Shown: piece after piece, positions 41,784 through 50,685 of the stretch | How the letters are laid out: the number at the start of each line of letters is the position of its first letter | Numbering within the stretch: position 1 is the stretch's first letter | Assembly: GCA_963723595.1 (NCBI GenBank) | Contig: CAVRRQ010000001.1 | Location: forward strand, 930,001 to 994,000 | DNA length: 64,000 nucleotides | Reading direction: 5' to 3' | Source: RYN-230 sp963723595 | GTDB taxonomy: Bacteria; Actinomycetota; Actinomycetes; Streptosporangiales; Streptosporangiaceae | Translations under genes and position numbers: made by a program | The notes under the pieces: model-generated | The model's database searches: none | What the model was told of the DNA's origin: nothing | What the model saw: the letters and a program-made list of their open reading frames with translations, nothing else

Positions 41784-42293
41784 TTACCGGCCGGCGAACC
41801 GTGACAGGTAACTCCAGGTCGGGCGGAACCCGTGCCGCTGGTAGAGCCGGATCGCGGCGGTGTTCCCGGGCAGCACGCCGAGCACCAGGTCGTGCACACC
41901 GGCCGCGGCCAGCCGGCTGATCAGCTCGTCGAGCAGCCGGCTGCCGATGCCCTGGCCGCGGTCGGCCGGCAGTACGCCCAGCGACTCGATCTCGCCGATC
42001 AGCGCCCCGGTCTGCCAGGTATCCGCGGCCCAGCTGTCCGCGGCCGGCATGACATGCGCCAGGCCGTAGCCCGCCAAGCCGTCGCCGGTATCGGCCAGCA
42101 GCAGGATCGTGCCCGGCTTGCCGAGCAGCTCGCGGTAGAGCCGGCTGCGCTCGGCCCAGGTCTGCTGATCGTCCACGTACGGAGCCAGCTCGGGCATGGA
42201 CGCGACGTGCTGGTGGTGCACGCTGACCCACAGTGGTTCCAGCGCGGGCAGGTCAGCCAGCGAGCCGGGGCGGAGTTCCACGTGGCCGGTCAT
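41784..42293 (-). CDS. GNAT family N-acetyltransferase
   Basis: 169 residues from the ATG at 42293. The acetyl-CoA-binding motif A is seen in EIESLGVLPADRGQGIGSRL (Q/R-x-x-G-x-G/A), with the motif B segment NTAAIRLYQRHGFRPTWSYL at the C-terminus. The N-terminal half carries MTGHVELRPGSLADLPALEP. The substrate is unknown. It is upstream of the AhpD-like gene and probably cotranscribed. Confidence 0.88.
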   Translation of the reverse strand: MTGHVELRPGSLADLPALEPLWVSVHHQHVASMPELAPYVDDQQTWAERSRLYRELLGKPGTILLLADTGDGLAGYGLAHVMPAADSWAADTWQTGALIGEIESLGVLPADRGQGIGSRLLDELISRLAAAGVHDLVLGVLPGNTAAIRLYQRHGFRPTWSYLSRFAGR

Positions 42294-42427
42294 CCAGGCA
42301 TCGTCGCACAGTGCCGCAGCGCCCGGCCGGGCCGGATATGCCCGGATATTCGCTGGCTGCGGCGCCGCCGCCGTGCCACTGTGGCGGGTGGGGAGTGGCC
42401 TTCCGGGAGCCGGGGAGGTGGGGAGGC

Positions 42428-42937
42428 ATGAACGAGCAACTCCGCACCGAGCTGCTGGCACGAGCCGACCGGGACCAGACCGCGCGTAAGTCACTGCCGC
42501 CCGCCCAGCGCGACCAGCAATGGGAGCAGGTGATCGCCCCAGTTGACCGGGACAACACGGCCCGGATGCGGCAGATCGTGGCTGAAGACGGCTGGCCCGG
42601 CTACGCGCTGGCCGGAGTGGACGGCGCGCATGCCGCCTGGCTGCTCGTCCAGCATGCGCCGGCCGAATTCCAGGAGGAGTGCCTGCCGCTGCTCGAAGAC
42701 GCGGTCGCCCACGGCGACGCCGCGCCGCGGGACCTGGCCTACCTGACCGACCGGGTGCTGATGCACCGCGGTGAACCGCAGGTCTACGGCACCCAGTACC
42801 TGATCATGGACGGCCAGCTGAGCCTGTGGAAGGTGCGCGATCCGGACCGGCTGGACCAGCGCCGGGCCGCGCTGGGGCTGCCTCCCGAGGCAGAGAACCG
42901 GGCCCGGCTGCTGGCCGCCGAGCAGCTGACCGGATGA
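42428..42937 (+). CDS. DUF6624 family protein
   Basis: 169 residues from the ATG at 42428 with a GGGGAGG site. It has the DUF6624 pattern: an N-terminal helix ELLARADRDQTARKSLPPAQ, then DRDNTARMRQIVAEDGWPGY, AHAAWLLVQHAPAEFQEECL, LAYLTDRVLMHRGEPQVYGT. Often found beside regulators and toxins, but without known activity. It is coupled by an ATGA overlap to a methyltransferase gene. Confidence 0.82.
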   Translation: MNEQLRTELLARADRDQTARKSLPPAQRDQQWEQVIAPVDRDNTARMRQIVAEDGWPGYALAGVDGAHAAWLLVQHAPAEFQEECLPLLEDAVAHGDAAPRDLAYLTDRVLMHRGEPQVYGTQYLIMDGQLSLWKVRDPDRLDQRRAALGLPPEAENRARLLAAEQLTG

Positions 42938-43677
42938 GCGGGGTGCTGAGCGCCGCCTACGCGGAGGGCCGGCTGGCCGAGCTGTACGACGCGCTGAACC
43001 CGCCGGGCGACGACACCGCGTTCTACCTTGATCTGGCGGGTGAATGGCCGCTGGCCGTCCTGGACATGGGCTGTGGCACCGGGCTGCTGGCCTGCGCGCT
43101 CGCTGCGCGGGGCCACCAGGTGACCGGCGCCGATCCGGCGGCGGCCATGCTGGCGGTGGCCCGCGGCCGGCCCGGCGCCGGCCAGGTGCGCTGGATCCAG
43201 ACGGACGCCGCTGGCCTGTCCGTACCCACCCGCTTCGACCTGATCATCATGACCGGCCACGTGTTCCAGCTGCTGCTCGGCGACGGCGATGTCCGCGCCG
43301 CCCTGGGCACGCTCCGCCGGCACCTGGCCCCGGGCGGCCGGATCGCGTTCGAGACCAGGAACCCCGTTGCCCGGGAGTGGCAGTACTGGACGCCGCGGGA
43401 AACCCGGCGGCGGGTGGAAACCGCGGCCGGGCCGGTCGGTGTCCATTACGACATCAGCTCGGCCACCGGCGAATTCGTCACGTACGAGACGTGTATCCGG
43501 TTCCCGGACGGCGAGCGGGTCGTCATCCCCGACACGCTGCGTTTCATGGGCCAGGCCGAGCTGGCCGGATTCCTCGCCGAGGCTGGCCTGGCCGCCATTT
43601 CCTGCTACGGCGACTGGGACCGGTCGCCGGTCAGCGCGGCCAGCCCCGAGATCATCGCCGTGGCCGGGGTGCATTAG
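42934..43677 (+). CDS. SAM-dependent methyltransferase
   Basis: 247 residues from the ATG of an ATGA overlap with the DUF6624 gene. Class I features: VLDMGCGTGLLACALAARGH (motif I), ADPAAAMLAVARGRPG, FDLIIMTGHVFQLLLGDGDV, LRRHLAPGGRIAFETRNPVA. It is intact, unlike the two methyltransferase genes at 37.6 and 40.1 kb. The substrate is unknown. Confidence 0.87.
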   Translation: MSGVLSAAYAEGRLAELYDALNPPGDDTAFYLDLAGEWPLAVLDMGCGTGLLACALAARGHQVTGADPAAAMLAVARGRPGAGQVRWIQTDAAGLSVPTRFDLIIMTGHVFQLLLGDGDVRAALGTLRRHLAPGGRIAFETRNPVAREWQYWTPRETRRRVETAAGPVGVHYDISSATGEFVTYETCIRFPDGERVVIPDTLRFMGQAELAGFLAEAGLAAISCYGDWDRSPVSAASPEIIAVAGVH

Positions 43678-43745
43678 CCGGGCACTGGCGTTCGGCAAGA
43701 GAGTGGGTTCCTGACAACGGACCTGGGGCGGGGTAGAACAGGTTC

Positions 43746-44822
43746 ATGATCGAGCCCTATCAGGCACTGGGCCTGGTGCCCACCATGCGCGGCATCCGCC
43801 GCCGCGCCGAGATCGCCACCAATCTGGAGCACCTGTCGCACCTCATCAAGGCGGCGTCCTGGCTGTCCAGCCTGGACCTGCCGGTGCGCCTGATCGCCAT
43901 TCCGGAAGGCGCGCTGCAAGGCTTCAACGACGAGGTCCTGGATCTGGACCACGAGGAGTTCGCCCGGGAATGCGCGATCGACATCCCAGGCCCGGAAACG
44001 GATTACCTCGGCGGGCTGGCCCGGCAGTGGAACGCGTTCATCATGGGGCAGGCCAAGGCCCGCCATCCGGAATTCCCCGGCCGGTTCTTCAACGTCGGGT
44101 TCATCCTCAGCCCAGAGGGCGAGCTCATCCTCCGGCACCACAAGGTCGTGCCGCTGCTGCCGGTCGAGCACTCAGTGACCCCACACAACGTCTGGGACCG
44201 CTGGATCGAGCTGTACGGCCGCAACCTCGACGCGTTCTACCCGGTCGCCGACACCGAGATCGGCCGGCTCGGCTTCCTGATGGCGAACGAGGGCTCTTAC
44301 CCGGAGAACGCACGTGGCCTGGCCATGAACGGGGCTGAGGTGGTCTACCGCGGCCCGTACCCGCATCCGCATGTGGGCAACGGCCTGTTCGAGATCCAGA
44401 ACCGGGCCCGTGCCCTGGACAACAACATGTATCTGATCGCGTGCAACGTGGGGACCTATTTTCTTAATGCCGATTCCGATGTCCCGATCGACACGTTCGG
44501 CGGGGGTTCGGCGGTGATCGATTACCGGGGCCAGATCGTCGGCCGGCACGACTACAGCGGGGGATCGTCCTGGGTGGCCGGGACGGTCGACGTCGAGGCG
44601 CTGCGCCGGTTCCGGGCCAGCGCGCAGTGGGACAACTGGGTCAAGGACCTGACTACCGAGCAGTACCAGATCATCTATGAGGAGCCGGTCTACCCGAAGA
44701 ACCTCTACCTGGACCGGGCGCCGTACCAGCACGCCGAGTACCGGCGTGAGGTGATCGACCGGCAGATCGAGCTGATGCACAAGCGGGACGTCTGGCGCCG
44801 CCCGTCCGGCGGGGACAGCTGA
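43746..44822 (+). CDS. Carbon-nitrogen hydrolase (nitrilase) family protein with Ala in place of the catalytic Cys
   Basis: 358 residues. The nitrilase fold is clear over the whole length. The Glu (AIPEGALQGF, Glu54) and Lys (LRHHKVVPLLPVE, Lys133) of the triad are in place, but the segment that should read G-x-x-[IL]-C-x-E-x-x-[FY]-P-E is GFLMANEGSYPE, with Ala180 (codon GCG) where the nucleophilic Cys belongs. Everything around it, including SYPENARGLAMNGAEVVYRG, is well conserved. The protein should therefore fold and oligomerise but not form the thioimidate/thioester intermediate. It may be a pseudoenzyme. Confidence 0.85.
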   Translation: MIEPYQALGLVPTMRGIRRRAEIATNLEHLSHLIKAASWLSSLDLPVRLIAIPEGALQGFNDEVLDLDHEEFARECAIDIPGPETDYLGGLARQWNAFIMGQAKARHPEFPGRFFNVGFILSPEGELILRHHKVVPLLPVEHSVTPHNVWDRWIELYGRNLDAFYPVADTEIGRLGFLMANEGSYPENARGLAMNGAEVVYRGPYPHPHVGNGLFEIQNRARALDNNMYLIACNVGTYFLNADSDVPIDTFGGGSAVIDYRGQIVGRHDYSGGSSWVAGTVDVEALRRFRASAQWDNWVKDLTTEQYQIIYEEPVYPKNLYLDRAPYQHAEYRREVIDRQIELMHKRDVWRRPSGGDS

Positions 44823-44836
44823 GACCGGCCGCCTGG

Positions 44837-45262
44837 TCACATCTCCAGGATGAGCGTGACCGGGCCATCGTTGACCAGGCTGACCTTCATGTCCGCGCCG
44901 AACACCCCGGTCTGCACCCGGGCGCCCAGCCCGCGCAACGCCGTAACCACGGCGTCCACCAGCGGTTCCGCGACCGGCCCAGGCGCGGCCGCCTGCCAGG
45001 TCGGCCGCCGGCCCTTCCGGGTGTCCGCGTACAGCGTGAACTGACTGATCACCAGCAGCGGCGCGTTCACGTCGGAGCAGGACTTCTCGCCGTCCAGGAT
45101 GCGCAGCCCCCACAGCTTGGCGGCCAGCTTCGCGGCCTGGGTGGGGGTGTCGTCATGCGTCACACCGACCAGGACCATCAGCCCGGGCTCGTCGATAGCC
45201 CCGGCGACCTGCCCATCCACCGACACGCTGGCCTGCGTCACCCGCTGCACCACAGCTCTCAC
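44837..45262 (-). CDS. dtd: D-aminoacyl-tRNA deacylase
   Basis: 141 residues, close to the family norm of about 145, starting with GTG. Features: MRAVVQRVTQASVSVDGQVA at the start, the SQFTLYADTRKGRRP motif (residues about 80-94) and the C-terminal NDGPVTLILEM with the cross-subunit Gly-cisPro pair. The enzyme removes D-amino acids from mischarged tRNA. The 5' end of this gene, together with its upstream region, is repeated 1.8 kb away at 47.0 kb. Confidence 0.95.
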   Translation of the reverse strand: MRAVVQRVTQASVSVDGQVAGAIDEPGLMVLVGVTHDDTPTQAAKLAAKLWGLRILDGEKSCSDVNAPLLVISQFTLYADTRKGRRPTWQAAAPGPVAEPLVDAVVTALRGLGARVQTGVFGADMKVSLVNDGPVTLILEM

Positions 45263-45274
45263 CCGAGCACTCTA
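45232..45274. repeat. Direct repeat, copy A (dtd 5' end)
   Basis: 43 bases covering the first codons of dtd and the upstream CTCACCCGAGCACTCTA. They match 36 of 43 positions at 47012-47054 in the same orientation. The two copies bracket the glycoside-hydrolase fragment and the lipoprotein gene. Confidence 0.85.
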
Positions 45275-45956
45275 CGGCCTGGAGTCGCTCACCCGGCTCG
45301 GCACGAAAGTCCATTCCTGATTGGTTCCCCCGTTGGCCTGCCACTGATCCAGCGAAGTGCCCGCCGTCGTGCTCTGGCCGGGCACTTCCACCCGGTCCAT
45401 GCTGTTGATGCTGGAGATCGTGTCGGACCCGGCGGCATCCTTGCTGATGACGAACTGCTGGTTGCCGCCGCCCCAGTAGCCGTACTCGTCGACCGCGGCG
45501 CCGTCGCTGGTGGACTGGCCCACGATGTCGAGGGACTCGCCGTCCAGCACCGAGGTGATCTCGTACAGCCCGCAGCCCAGGCTGGTCACCTTCCACTGCT
45601 GGTTCGCGCCGTCGTTGAGTGGCCACTGGTCGAGGTCGGTGCCCGCGGCCGTCTGGCTCGACGGGATGTCGATGACGTCGCCGCTGTTCACGTTGCGGAT
45701 GTAGTAGGTCCCGCTGGCCAGTGGCCCGGCCGCGCATCCGGGCTGGATGGCCTGCAGGCTGCTCAGCAGGGCCGGCAGAGCAGCGCCAGTCCACTGCGGG
45801 TTGAGGATGCCGTAGGTCTCGGTCACACCGTAGGTCCGGCCCTGGCCGGACAGGCCGTCGGACTCGGTCCCGTTGATCGACCAGTAGGACCAATTCAGGT
45901 TGTGGTAGCCGAGGTATCGCGTGATGGCTCTGGTCCATTCTCTGGCGATGTCACCG
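45272..45956 (-). pseudogene. 3' fragment of a GH5-like cellulase with ricin-type (CBM13) domain
   Basis: From about 45,956 the translation reads IAREWTRAITRYLGYHNLNW, SYWSINGTESDGLSGQGRTY and GVTETYGILNPQWTGAALPA: the end of a GH5 catalytic domain. Then comes a ricin-B lectin trefoil with three QQW/QQF-type repeats (DGANQQWKVT, GGGNQQFVIS, GGTNQEWTFV). The catalytic acid and nucleophile regions and the signal peptide are missing; the fragment abuts the stop of the lipoprotein gene. No start codon serves it. Confidence 0.8.
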
Positions 45957-46985
45957 GCTGAACACGATGTGCCCTTCGGCGTGGCTGATGGCCAGGCCGA
46001 TGGCGATGTAGCGCACCGTGCAGGCAGCCGCGCAGCGCACGTCGATGGTCCGTGCGCTGCCCTCGGTGGCGACCAGCAGGTCGCCGGGACGGACCCCGGC
46101 GCCGAGCAGTTCACGGCCGGACAGCCGCAGGATGCTGTTCGTCCCCGGATGCTTGTTGCCCCGCGAGAACCGGTCAGCCAGGTAGGCGGAGCCGCCCGGG
46201 CCGAACCCGGGCGGCACGAATCCGGTGCTCTCCACGCCGATGTCCCCGCCGTGCGGCAGCCCTGACTGGACCAGCGTGTGGACCGTACCGTCCGGCCCGA
46301 TGGCATAGACCCGGCCAGTGGACTCGTCCGGCCCGATCAGGTCGCCGCCGTACCGGCCGAACGCGGCCGGCGCGACCGACATGCCGCCCTCCATGTGCGG
46401 GGCGTGCGTGGTGATCGTGCGGACGCCGGCTGCGCAGGTGATGGCCAGCACCGTCGATCCGGTTCCGTTCCGCGCCGTGACCAGCAGGGCATGCCCGAAG
46501 CGCCCAACCGTGTCGGCGGTAATGCCATCCGGGGTAAGCGTGCCGGGCAGGCTCACGAACCGGCGGGCCCGGCCGTCCGCGCCGATCATGATGACCCCGG
46601 GTGGCCGGTCCGGCTGGATGGCGAAGACGGCGCCGCCAGGAAACGAGCAGCCGGTCCCGGCCACCTGTCCCGTGGCGGGCCTGGTGAGATACGGCTCCGG
46701 CCCGATCGCCGTGCGGTAGCCCCCTGGGCCCTGGGCGAACGGCCGCAGCGTGCCCGACCGGCTCAGGATGAACAGCCGGCCCGCGGCGGCCACGGTGAAC
46801 GAGCCGTCACTGGCCGGCCCGGTCAGGTCCACCACACCCGGCAGGTGCCGGAACCTGACCCAGCGCGCGCCCGGCGCCGTCGGCCCACCCGGGCCGCCGC
46901 CGGTGGTTCCGGCACTGGAGCATGCCGCCAGCGCCAGGCCCAGCAGCAGCCTGAGCCAGGCGGCCCGGGGCTGGCGGCGTGTCAC
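45951..46985 (-). CDS. Lipoprotein with beta-propeller-like body, function unknown
   Basis: 344 residues from a GTG. An N-terminal signal peptide with lipobox LALAACSS (Cys at residue 22) precedes a Gly/Thr/Pro linker. The body has repeated strands of propeller type: GPASDGSFTVAAAGRLFILS, GGAVFAIQPDRPPGVIMIGA, GRVYAIGPDGTVHTLVQSGL. The end, AISHAEGHIVFSR, may be natural or slightly shortened by the junction with the cellulase fragment, since the stop lies right at that junction. It should be anchored outside the membrane. Confidence 0.65.
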   Translation of the reverse strand: MTRRQPRAAWLRLLLGLALAACSSAGTTGGGPGGPTAPGARWVRFRHLPGVVDLTGPASDGSFTVAAAGRLFILSRSGTLRPFAQGPGGYRTAIGPEPYLTRPATGQVAGTGCSFPGGAVFAIQPDRPPGVIMIGADGRARRFVSLPGTLTPDGITADTVGRFGHALLVTARNGTGSTVLAITCAAGVRTITTHAPHMEGGMSVAPAAFGRYGGDLIGPDESTGRVYAIGPDGTVHTLVQSGLPHGGDIGVESTGFVPPGFGPGGSAYLADRFSRGNKHPGTNSILRLSGRELLGAGVRPGDLLVATEGSARTIDVRCAAACTVRYIAIGLAISHAEGHIVFSR

Positions 46986-46997
46986 AGCAGCCCGGAT

Positions 46998-47042
46998 CTA
47001 TGGGGCGGCGACCTGCGTCATTCGTTGCACCATAGCGTTCAC
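46998..47042 (-). pseudogene. Remnant of a second dtd 5' end
   Basis: A 14-codon reading frame, VNAMVQRMTQVAAP, then TAG, corresponds to the dtd N-terminus MRAVVQRVTQAS. It lies within a 43-base repeat of the true dtd start. Too short to encode anything; a scar of recombination or insertion. Confidence 0.7.
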
Positions 47043-47054
47043 CCGGGCACTCTA
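47012..47054. repeat. Direct repeat, copy B (dtd 5' remnant)
   Basis: 36 of 43 bases match copy A at 45232-45274 in the same orientation. It adjoins the start of the VOC gene at 47061. Confidence 0.85.
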
Positions 47055-47060
47055 GGACCC

Positions 47061-47435
47061 ATGCTGGAGTCCAGCGAGGTCATCGCGTTCGCGGCCACGG
47101 CCGACCTGAACCGGGCCCGGGCGTTCTACGAGCGGACGCTGGGCCTCATCGTGACCGACCGCAGCGACTTCGCCTGCGTGCTGGACGCGCACGGCACCAT
47201 GCTCCGGGTGACGGCGGTACCCAAGGTGTCGGCCGCCGGGTACACCGTGCTCGGCTGGCGGGTCGCCGACATCACCGCCACCGTCCGCGAACTGGCCGCC
47301 CGGGGCGTCGAGTTCCGCCGCTACGACGGCATGGACCAGGACGGCGACGGCATCTGGACCACCCCAAGTGGCGACCAGGTGGCCTGGTTCGCCGACCCGG
47401 ACGGCAACGTCCTGTCCCTCACCCAGTTCCGCTAG
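47061..47435 (+). CDS. VOC family protein
   Basis: 124 residues from the ATG at 47061. A single glyoxalase-type module: IAFAATADLNRARAFYERTL, GLIVTDRSDFACVLDAHGTM, GYTVLGWRVADITATVRELA, and WTTPSGDQVAWFADPDGNVLSLTQF with the terminal metal Glu replaced by Ser/Thr, so a metal-independent binding role is possible. Divergent from the dtd remnant and the lipoprotein gene. Confidence 0.85.
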   Translation: MLESSEVIAFAATADLNRARAFYERTLGLIVTDRSDFACVLDAHGTMLRVTAVPKVSAAGYTVLGWRVADITATVRELAARGVEFRRYDGMDQDGDGIWTTPSGDQVAWFADPDGNVLSLTQFR

Positions 47436-47444
47436 TCCGGCTGG

Positions 47445-48200
47445 TCAGGCGGCGTAGGTGCGCACTATGCGCAGCGCGGTGCTGCCGTGTGGGCCGGCGG
47501 CACTCAGCCCGGATCCCTGCGGCGCGAGCCGCTGCGCGGCCACCCGGCAGAACGCCCCGGCCGGGCCGGTGATCGACGAGTCGGCATCCTCCGGGCCGAA
47601 CCGCCATGTCGTGGTCCCGTCCGGGGCAGTCAGCTCGACGAAGAGGCCGAACGGCTCCACCCCGGCCACGGCTGTGGCATAGGGCAGCGTGCGGTGCGCC
47701 AGCCAGGCCACGTTGCGCAGCCGGCCGGTGTCCGGGAAGTCGATGCCCAGCGGGCCGGTGATGTCCAGGCCGTGCGTCCAGCACTCGGCCAGCCGGGTGG
47801 TGGCCAGCGAGGCCGGCTTCATCGAGTTTTCCACCCAGGCCAGCGGCTGCTTCGGGTCGGCCGCGCGCAGCGCGGCCAGAGCGGCGGCCTGGGCCTGCTG
47901 CCAGCGGGCGAAGACCTCGGCCGGTGCGGCCCGCTCGGCCACGACGAGCTGGTTCATGATCTGGTCGACGGTGGCGCCGGATCCCGCGCCCACACTGCCG
48001 CGGGCGGCAGGCCCGGCGCGCAGGTCGGCGCCGGCCGCGCTGGCCAGCACGGCCTCATCGCTCTGCGCCAGGTGCAGCACGACGTCGGCGACCGTCCAGC
48101 CGGCCGCGGCCGATGGCGAGTTCCACTGCGCCTCATCCAGGCCGGCCAGGATGCCGTCCAGCCGGTCCTGCTCGGCTTCCAGGTCCTCGAAGATGGCCAT
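47445..48200 (-). CDS. TIGR03084 family (maleylpyruvate-isomerase-like, DinB fold) protein
   Basis: 251 residues. The N-terminal DinB helices contain WNSPSAAAGWTVADVVLHLA (His ligand) and the middle carries NSMKPASLATTRLAECWTHG with the second His; the C-terminus is a beta domain. The pattern is TIGR03084, a family related to mycothiol-dependent isomerases and of unknown substrate. Convergent with the VOC gene, 9 bases apart. Confidence 0.85.
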   Translation of the reverse strand: MAIFEDLEAEQDRLDGILAGLDEAQWNSPSAAAGWTVADVVLHLAQSDEAVLASAAGADLRAGPAARGSVGAGSGATVDQIMNQLVVAERAAPAEVFARWQQAQAAALAALRAADPKQPLAWVENSMKPASLATTRLAECWTHGLDITGPLGIDFPDTGRLRNVAWLAHRTLPYATAVAGVEPFGLFVELTAPDGTTTWRFGPEDADSSITGPAGAFCRVAAQRLAPQGSGLSAAGPHGSTALRIVRTYAA

Positions 48201-48226
48201 GCAGGGGACTATGCCACAGTCTGCGT

Positions 48227-49313
48227 CTAAACCACAGACCTAGCCCGGCGATGCTCGATAGCGTCCGCGACCAGGGCCAGGTAGCGGTACCCGGCGTGCA
48301 CGAACCGGGTGTACGGGGCGATGGCGAAGCAGACGACGATCGTCGCCAGGTGGATGACCAGGATCAGGCCGAACGCCGGGGTGGCCCGGAGCAGCAGGGT
48401 GAGCAGCCCGGTCAGCGCGAGCAGGCCCAGGCCGAACAACAGGCCGTATTCCGCCACCCCGTGCACAGCTGGTCCGCCACGCCGCCGCAACGCGATCAGG
48501 CCCGCGCAGCCGGCCAGCATGCTGAGCCCGCCCGCCGTGCCCAGGATGACCGGGACGGACAGCACCGGGTACGGCGGACCAACACCAAGCATGTCCTGCA
48601 GGAACGCGGCCGACACAGTGGACGCGAAACAGGCCGCAAAACCCCACGCGACCGCGCCGTGAAGTCGGCGCCGGGCCGGCGACGGATCATCGCCCGCGGC
48701 ATAGCACTCCTCCCCGCCACCGCGCATATTCCGGAGCCGGACCGCGGCGGCCAGCGCGCTGCCCAGCGCCCGCCAGTCAGCCAGGCCGCGCAGCGGGCCG
48801 TGCACCTCCCGCCAGTACCAGCGCGAACCCGCGGAGCAGCACCGCCACGCTGCACACGGTCGGCAGCAGGACAACCACCAGCAGCGCCGGGTACGGGATG
48901 ACCTGGTACGGGCCGCCGTGCCGCCACAATGCACCGAGCCCTGCGGTCGCCGCGACCACGGCCAGCAGCGCCACCCCGACCAGCACAAAGGCCGCCACCC
49001 GGGCGGACCACCCGCGCGACCAGCCCGGCCGCAGCCACCCGACCGGCGGCAGGTAGCGGTCGTAGCTGGCCAGCCGCACCGCGGACAGGATCAGCGGCGG
49101 GTTGACCGCGAACTCGTGCGGCGGCGCGTACATGCAGGCGTGGAAGCAGGCCCGGCAGTCGTGGCACAGGTTGGCCAGCTGGGTGATGTCGCCGCTGTCC
49201 AGCAGGGTGCGCCGTTCCAGCGCCGGGAACACCGCGCAGTACCCCTCGCAGTACCGGCACGAGTTGCAGATGTTCAGCTGCCGCTCGGCCTCGGTGAACA
49301 GCTCATCCAGCAT
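48227..49313 (-). pseudogene. tcuB: Tricarballylate-utilisation protein TcuB gene, frameshifted
   Basis: From the ATG at 49313: ICNSCRYCEGYCAVFPALER and NLCHDCRACFHACMYAPPHE, two 4Fe-4S clusters, then the first membrane helices. Near 48,818 one extra base breaks the frame; the native frame goes on with WREVHGPLRGLADWRALGSA, further helices (LLFGLGLLALTGLLTLLLRA) and PYTRFVHAGYRYLALVADAI. TcuB passes electrons from the flavoprotein TcuA to the quinone pool through Fe-S and haem. It overlaps tcuA by 11 bases. Confidence 0.82.
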
Positions 49314-50685
49314 GACGGGCGGCCTCCGCGCCGGCGATGCGGCCCCACACGTGCCCGATGGTCAGCCCGAAACCCGCCAGGTAACCGGTGGACAGGATGT
49401 TGCCGGACATGATCTCCCCGGCGGCGAACATGTTGCGCAGCACCGACCCGTCGGTGCGCAGCACCCGGGCCTGCTCGGTGACCGCCACGCCCAGGTAGGT
49501 GAAGGTGATCCCGGGGCGCAGCGGCACCGCGTAGAACGGGGGAGTGCCGAGCGGCTGGGCCCAGTGGCTCTTGGCCGGGCTGAGCCCCTCGGTCGCGCAC
49601 GTGTCCAGGCCGCCGGGGTCGAACCGGCCACCCGGCCGGATCGACGCGTTGAACGAGCGGACGGTCGCGGCGACCGCGGCCGGGTTCAGGCCGAGCGCCA
49701 CCGCCAGGCCGTGGACCGAGCCGGCCGAGACCGGCGGGTACATCGGCGGCAGGAACAGCCCGCGCACCTTCGCGTCCCACAGCGAGTACGCGATCTGGCC
49801 TGGCTGCCCCGCGACATTCCGGCCCCAGATCGCGTACCGCTTCGGCCACAGGTCCTCGCCCTCGTCGTAGAACCGCTGGCCGTCCCGGTTGACCACGATG
49901 CCGAACGGGATCGAGTCGAGCCGGGTGGCGATGCCGCCGTCGAAGCGGGGCGACCGCGCGTCGATGGCCACCGCGTGGAAGCCGCGTTCCTCGCCCGCCC
50001 GGGCCGCGCCGTGCGCGTACAGCGCGGCCAGCACCCGGCCGTCGTTGTCCGCCGAGCCGCGGATCAGGTAGTTGTCCGCCGCGTCCCCCCAGTACTGGCG
50101 CAGCCACTGCACATTGGCCTCGAATCCGCCGCTGGCGCACACTACTGACCGGGCGTGCACCACCCCATCAGCCGTCAGCACCCCGGTGCACAGATCGCCG
50201 TCCAGGACCAGATCCGACACCGTCACCCCGTAGCGCACGGTCACGCCCAGCCGGGCCAGCGCCCGGTGGTACGTGTTGACCAGCGCCTTGCCGCCGCCCA
50301 GGAAGAACCGGTTGGTCCGGCCCAGGTGCAGCGTGCCGGCCAGCGGCGGCTGCCAGCGCACCCCCTGCCCGGTCATCCAGGCCGGCACGTTCTCCGATTC
50401 CCGGACGGTCAGCTCGGCCAGCTTCTCGTTGCTCGGCCCGGTGCCGACGCCGCACAGGTCCTGCCACAGCTCGGCGAACAGGTAGCTGCCCGGGCTGTAC
50501 GCATCGGACCAGCTGTGCGCGCAGCGGATGTTCCGGGTGTGCCGGGTGTTGCCGCCGCGTAGCGCGGCCGGCCCGCGGTCCAGGAGCAGAACCCGGTCCG
50601 CGAGCCGTCCCGCAGTGAGGGCGGCGGCCAGTCCCGCGTTGCCGCCGCCGATCACCACGACGTCCCAGCTATCGGAGAGAGTCAG
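49303..50685 (-). CDS. tcuA: FAD-dependent tricarballylate dehydrogenase TcuA
   Basis: 460 residues, the expected family length. The Rossmann motif VVVIGGGNAGLAAALTAGRL is near the N-terminus, then NTRHTRNIRCAHSWSDAYSP and C-terminal FAD contact MFAAGEIMSGNILSTGYLAG. No ATG or GTG fits the N-terminus: the frame begins with CTG ACT CTC, where CTG overlaps the upstream TGA (CTGA) and GGGAGG lies six bases before it, so CTG is the probable start. It oxidises tricarballylate to cis-aconitate in characterised systems; here it adjoins a TcuB gene and a broken symporter. Confidence 0.85.
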   Translation of the reverse strand: MTLSDSWDVVVIGGGNAGLAAALTAGRLADRVLLLDRGPAALRGGNTRHTRNIRCAHSWSDAYSPGSYLFAELWQDLCGVGTGPSNEKLAELTVRESENVPAWMTGQGVRWQPPLAGTLHLGRTNRFFLGGGKALVNTYHRALARLGVTVRYGVTVSDLVLDGDLCTGVLTADGVVHARSVVCASGGFEANVQWLRQYWGDAADNYLIRGSADNDGRVLAALYAHGAARAGEERGFHAVAIDARSPRFDGGIATRLDSIPFGIVVNRDGQRFYDEGEDLWPKRYAIWGRNVAGQPGQIAYSLWDAKVRGLFLPPMYPPVSAGSVHGLAVALGLNPAAVAATVRSFNASIRPGGRFDPGGLDTCATEGLSPAKSHWAQPLGTPPFYAVPLRPGITFTYLGVAVTEQARVLRTDGSVLRNMFAAGEIMSGNILSTGYLAGFGLTIGHVWGRIAGAEAARHAG

